Assembly (NCBI GenBank): GCA_003452965.1
Contig: DMMW01000043.1
Location: 1-15,108 of the forward strand
DNA length: 15,108 nt
Direction: 5' to 3'
From: Elusimicrobiota bacterium
GTDB taxonomy: Bacteria; Elusimicrobiota; UBA8919
Part shown: piece after piece, positions 13,739 to 15,108 of the stretch
Numbering within the stretch: the first letter of the stretch is position 1
How the letters are laid out: each line of letters opens with the position of its first letter
Notes under the pieces: model-generated
Databases searched by the model: none
Told to the model about the DNA's origin: nothing
The model's input: the letters and a program-made list of their open reading frames with translations, nothing else
Position numbers and translations under genes: made by a program

Positions 13739-13948
13739 ATATGAGGATAAACATTAAGAGGGTTTTAAAGTATAGTTCTCAAAAAAGTGGGGACAGGTTT
13801 CCGCCACTGAACCGTTGGCGGACAAGCAATCCCTGCATTGCCCAATATGAGGACAAACATTAAGAGGGTTTTAAAGTATAGTTCTCAAAAAAGTGGGGAC
13901 AGGTTTCCGCCACTGAACCGTTGGCGGACAAGCAATCCCTGCATTGCC
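13721..13948. repeat. 106-bp tandem array starting in the T-loop of tRNA-Val
   Basis: CAATCCCTGCATTGCC starts at 13721 (inside the tRNA), 13827 and 13933, an exact period of 106. Two full units differ by one base in the part examined (GGATAAAC against GGACAAAC), followed by a 16-base partial third. Each unit has the tRNA 3' end from the T-loop, a spacer, GTGGGGACAGGTT (ending like the 5' side of the T-arm, CAGGTT), and the hairpin CCGCCA-nine bases-TGGCGG (13801-13821, 13907-13927), then ACAAG. The array ends about a dozen bases before the zinc-ribbon gene. Confidence 0.92.
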
Positions 13949-13961
13949 AATAAATTTTAAT

Positions 13962-14666
13962 ATGAACGAAAAACTTGCAACATTAATAGAATTACAGAAT
14001 ATTGATATTAAAAAAGATGAAATTATTAATAAAATTTCAAATATACATAATGAAACAAAATTATTTGAAGAAAGCATGAAAAAGAAACAGGAAGAAATAG
14101 AAAATGCAAAAAGCGAAATTTCCAAGGATTCTGTATTTAAGAAGGATAAAGATTTTGAAATAGCGTCTGTTGAAGAAAAAATTAGAAAACACAATATGGA
14201 ATTAAACGGGGTAAAAACTAACGATGCATATAGAGCTTTGTTGAATGAGATTGAAAACGGAAAACAGATAAAGTTAAGAATTGAAGACGAATTGCTTATA
14301 GTTATGGAGAAAGACGAAAAATTATTAAAGAGCATTAAAGATTTGCAAAACCAATATATTGAGATAGAAAAAGAGTTTGCCAATAAAAAAAATGTTTTTG
14401 AAATTGAATTAAAAAAACACGAAGAAGATATTGCTAAATTGGAAGAAGAGAGAAAATTAAAAATAGATGTATTGCCTAAAAATATATCTGAAAAATATGA
14501 AAATGTTAGAAATAATAAACATGGCATAGCAGTTGTTCCGATAGATAACAATACCTGTGGCGGATGTCATAGGAATTTGCCGATTCATGTTATAGACGAA
14601 GTTCAAAAAGGGAAGGAATTGGTTATTTGTAATAATTGTCTGCGGATATTGTATAAGAAATTATGA
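13962..14666 (+). CDS. Coiled-coil zinc-ribbon protein, COG1579/DUF164 family
   Basis: Long charged coiled coil from residue 1 to about 170 (heptad-rich Glu/Lys segments), with the family block VKTNDAYRALLNEIE (84-98), then a C4 zinc ribbon CGGCH...CNNC (Cys199, Cys202, Cys223, Cys226). It is 234 residues from ATG 13962. The family is predicted to bind nucleic acid, but no reaction is established. The frame is open back to TTG 13944, but that lies in the tRNA-derived partial repeat, so ATG 13962 is preferred although it has no clear Shine-Dalgarno. The stop overlaps the RNase H start (ATGA). This pairing with RNase H is often conserved, which points to nucleic-acid metabolism. Confidence 0.88.
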   Translation: MNEKLATLIELQNIDIKKDEIINKISNIHNETKLFEESMKKKQEEIENAKSEISKDSVFKKDKDFEIASVEEKIRKHNMELNGVKTNDAYRALLNEIENGKQIKLRIEDELLIVMEKDEKLLKSIKDLQNQYIEIEKEFANKKNVFEIELKKHEEDIAKLEEERKLKIDVLPKNISEKYENVRNNKHGIAVVPIDNNTCGGCHRNLPIHVIDEVQKGKELVICNNCLRILYKKL

Positions 14667-15079
14667 AAGATTTGATTTTATATGCGGATGGTGCTTCAAG
14701 AGGTAATCCGGGAAACGCAGGTATTGGCATAATAATATATGATAATTCTGAGAAAGTTGTAAAAACTGTAAACAAATATATCGGTAAAGCAACAAACAAT
14801 GTTGCGGAATATAATGCTTTTCTAACCGCATTGGAAGAAGCAGAAAAATTGGGTGCAAAGAATATAAAAATATTTATTGATTCCGAGTTGGTATTTAAAC
14901 AATATTTAGGTGAATATAAAATCAATAATGAGTCGTTAAAACAAATTTTGATAAGAATTAGAGAAAAGGTAAAGAGTTTTTTAAGCGTAGATGTACAGCA
15001 CATATTACGTGAAAAAAATAAGGAAGCAGATAAACTCGCTAATATAGCGATAAATACTTTTGAATCCAGCTTACGTTGA
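14663..15079 (+). CDS. rnhA: Ribonuclease HI family protein
   Basis: Cleaves the RNA strand of RNA-DNA hybrids such as primers and R-loops. Of 138 residues, the catalytic carboxylates are in YADGASRGNPG (Asp9), NNVAEY (Glu49), IDSELV (Asp73) and NKEADKLAN (Asp123), the DEDD set of RNase H. It lacks the basic-protrusion region of Escherichia coli RNase HI and resembles the shorter bacterial/archaeal RNase HI type. Translation is coupled to the zinc-ribbon gene by a four-base overlap. Confidence 0.92.
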   Translation: MKDLILYADGASRGNPGNAGIGIIIYDNSEKVVKTVNKYIGKATNNVAEYNAFLTALEEAEKLGAKNIKIFIDSELVFKQYLGEYKINNESLKQILIRIREKVKSFLSVDVQHILREKNKEADKLANIAINTFESSLR

Positions 15080-15085
15080 ATCTAC

Positions 15086-15105
15086 GGCGAGACCTTCGGT
15101 CCGCC
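15086..15105. repeat. Hairpin repeat at the window edge
   Basis: GGCG-A-GACC (15086-15094), loop TTC, GGTC-CGCC (15098-15105) form a hairpin with one bulged A. The following CCGCCACT text matches the start of the other palindromes (CCGCCACTGAA, CCGCCACTAAG), so the window ends inside another member of that repeat family, probably cut off. Confidence 0.5.
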
Positions 15106-15108
15106 ACT

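Noticed and set aside
13480..13863. Open frame of 127 codons as an independent gene
   Set aside because: Only its first third matches an integrase C-terminus; the rest runs through tRNA-Val and the tandem array. It is the tail of a pseudogene reading into RNA and repeat sequence.
13871..14551. Minus-strand frame of 226 codons
   Set aside because: It is the Ser/Phe-rich mirror of the Lys/Glu coiled-coil gene on the plus strand and shows no domain.
15080..15108. Start of RNase P RNA after RNase H
   Set aside because: The visible bases form only a CCGCC-family hairpin; too little sequence to support an rnpB call.

Overview
The window is AT-rich, chromosomal bacterial DNA. The core genes are ordinary housekeeping genes, but the gaps between them are full of short palindromes and mobile-element debris. 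A YejM/PbgA-like inner-membrane protein points to a Gram-negative-type envelope. The combination of rpsU-nif3-dnaG-rpoD synteny, a COG1579 zinc-ribbon gene coupled to an RNase H gene, tRNAs without encoded CCA, and many CCGCC/GGCGG hairpins suggests an uncultivated lineage of the Omnitrophota/Elusimicrobiota type. That placement is inference; no marker here settles it.

Layout. 1-100: a palindromic repeat. 119-3937: tightly packed rsmE, mtaB and a YejM-like sulfatase-fold membrane protein. 3938-4215: palindromic repeats ending in a promoter placed so that the HIT gene would be read from a leaderless mRNA. 4216-9527: HIT protein, rpsU, a Nif3-family protein, dnaG and rpoD, i.e. the classical rpsU-dnaG-rpoD macromolecular-synthesis operon with nif3 inserted. 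9528-10001: no recognisable gene, but a strong multi-hairpin element and an orphan promoter. 10002-10401: a tRNA with anticodon CAT (probably Ile2) followed by a 151-bp tandem array. 10412-11059: nth, whose last codons overlap a truncated tRNA-Val. 11046-13703: a decayed integrative element carrying an AAA ATPase gene, a broken pRiA4b ORF-3-like gene and a broken tyrosine integrase. 13667-13738: intact tRNA-Val(CAC) followed by a 106-bp tandem array. 13962-15079: a coiled-coil zinc-ribbon protein and RNase HI, translationally coupled.

The two most unusual observations are linked to the tRNAs. First, tRNA-Val(CAC) appears to be an attachment site. Its first 37 nt are duplicated 2.6 kb upstream, the duplication ends in the anticodon loop, and integrase remains plus a fresh promoter lie just upstream of the intact copy. 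Second, both complete tRNA genes are followed by tandem units that begin exactly in the T-loop of the tRNA. Each unit repeats the tRNA 3' end plus downstream spacer, then a T-stem-like strand, then a CCGCC...GGCGG palindrome sitting where the T-loop would be. The same architecture at two unrelated tRNAs suggests a common mechanism, for example a palindromic element that enters hairpin loops, or hairpin-driven amplification.

Several starts are reassigned here. rsmE seems to start at a non-canonical ATA codon, rpsU at TTG 4658, dnaG at ATG 6124, the ATPase at ATG 11453 (its promoter overrules the longer frame), and the zinc-ribbon gene at ATG 13962 (the longer frame starts inside the tRNA-derived repeat).
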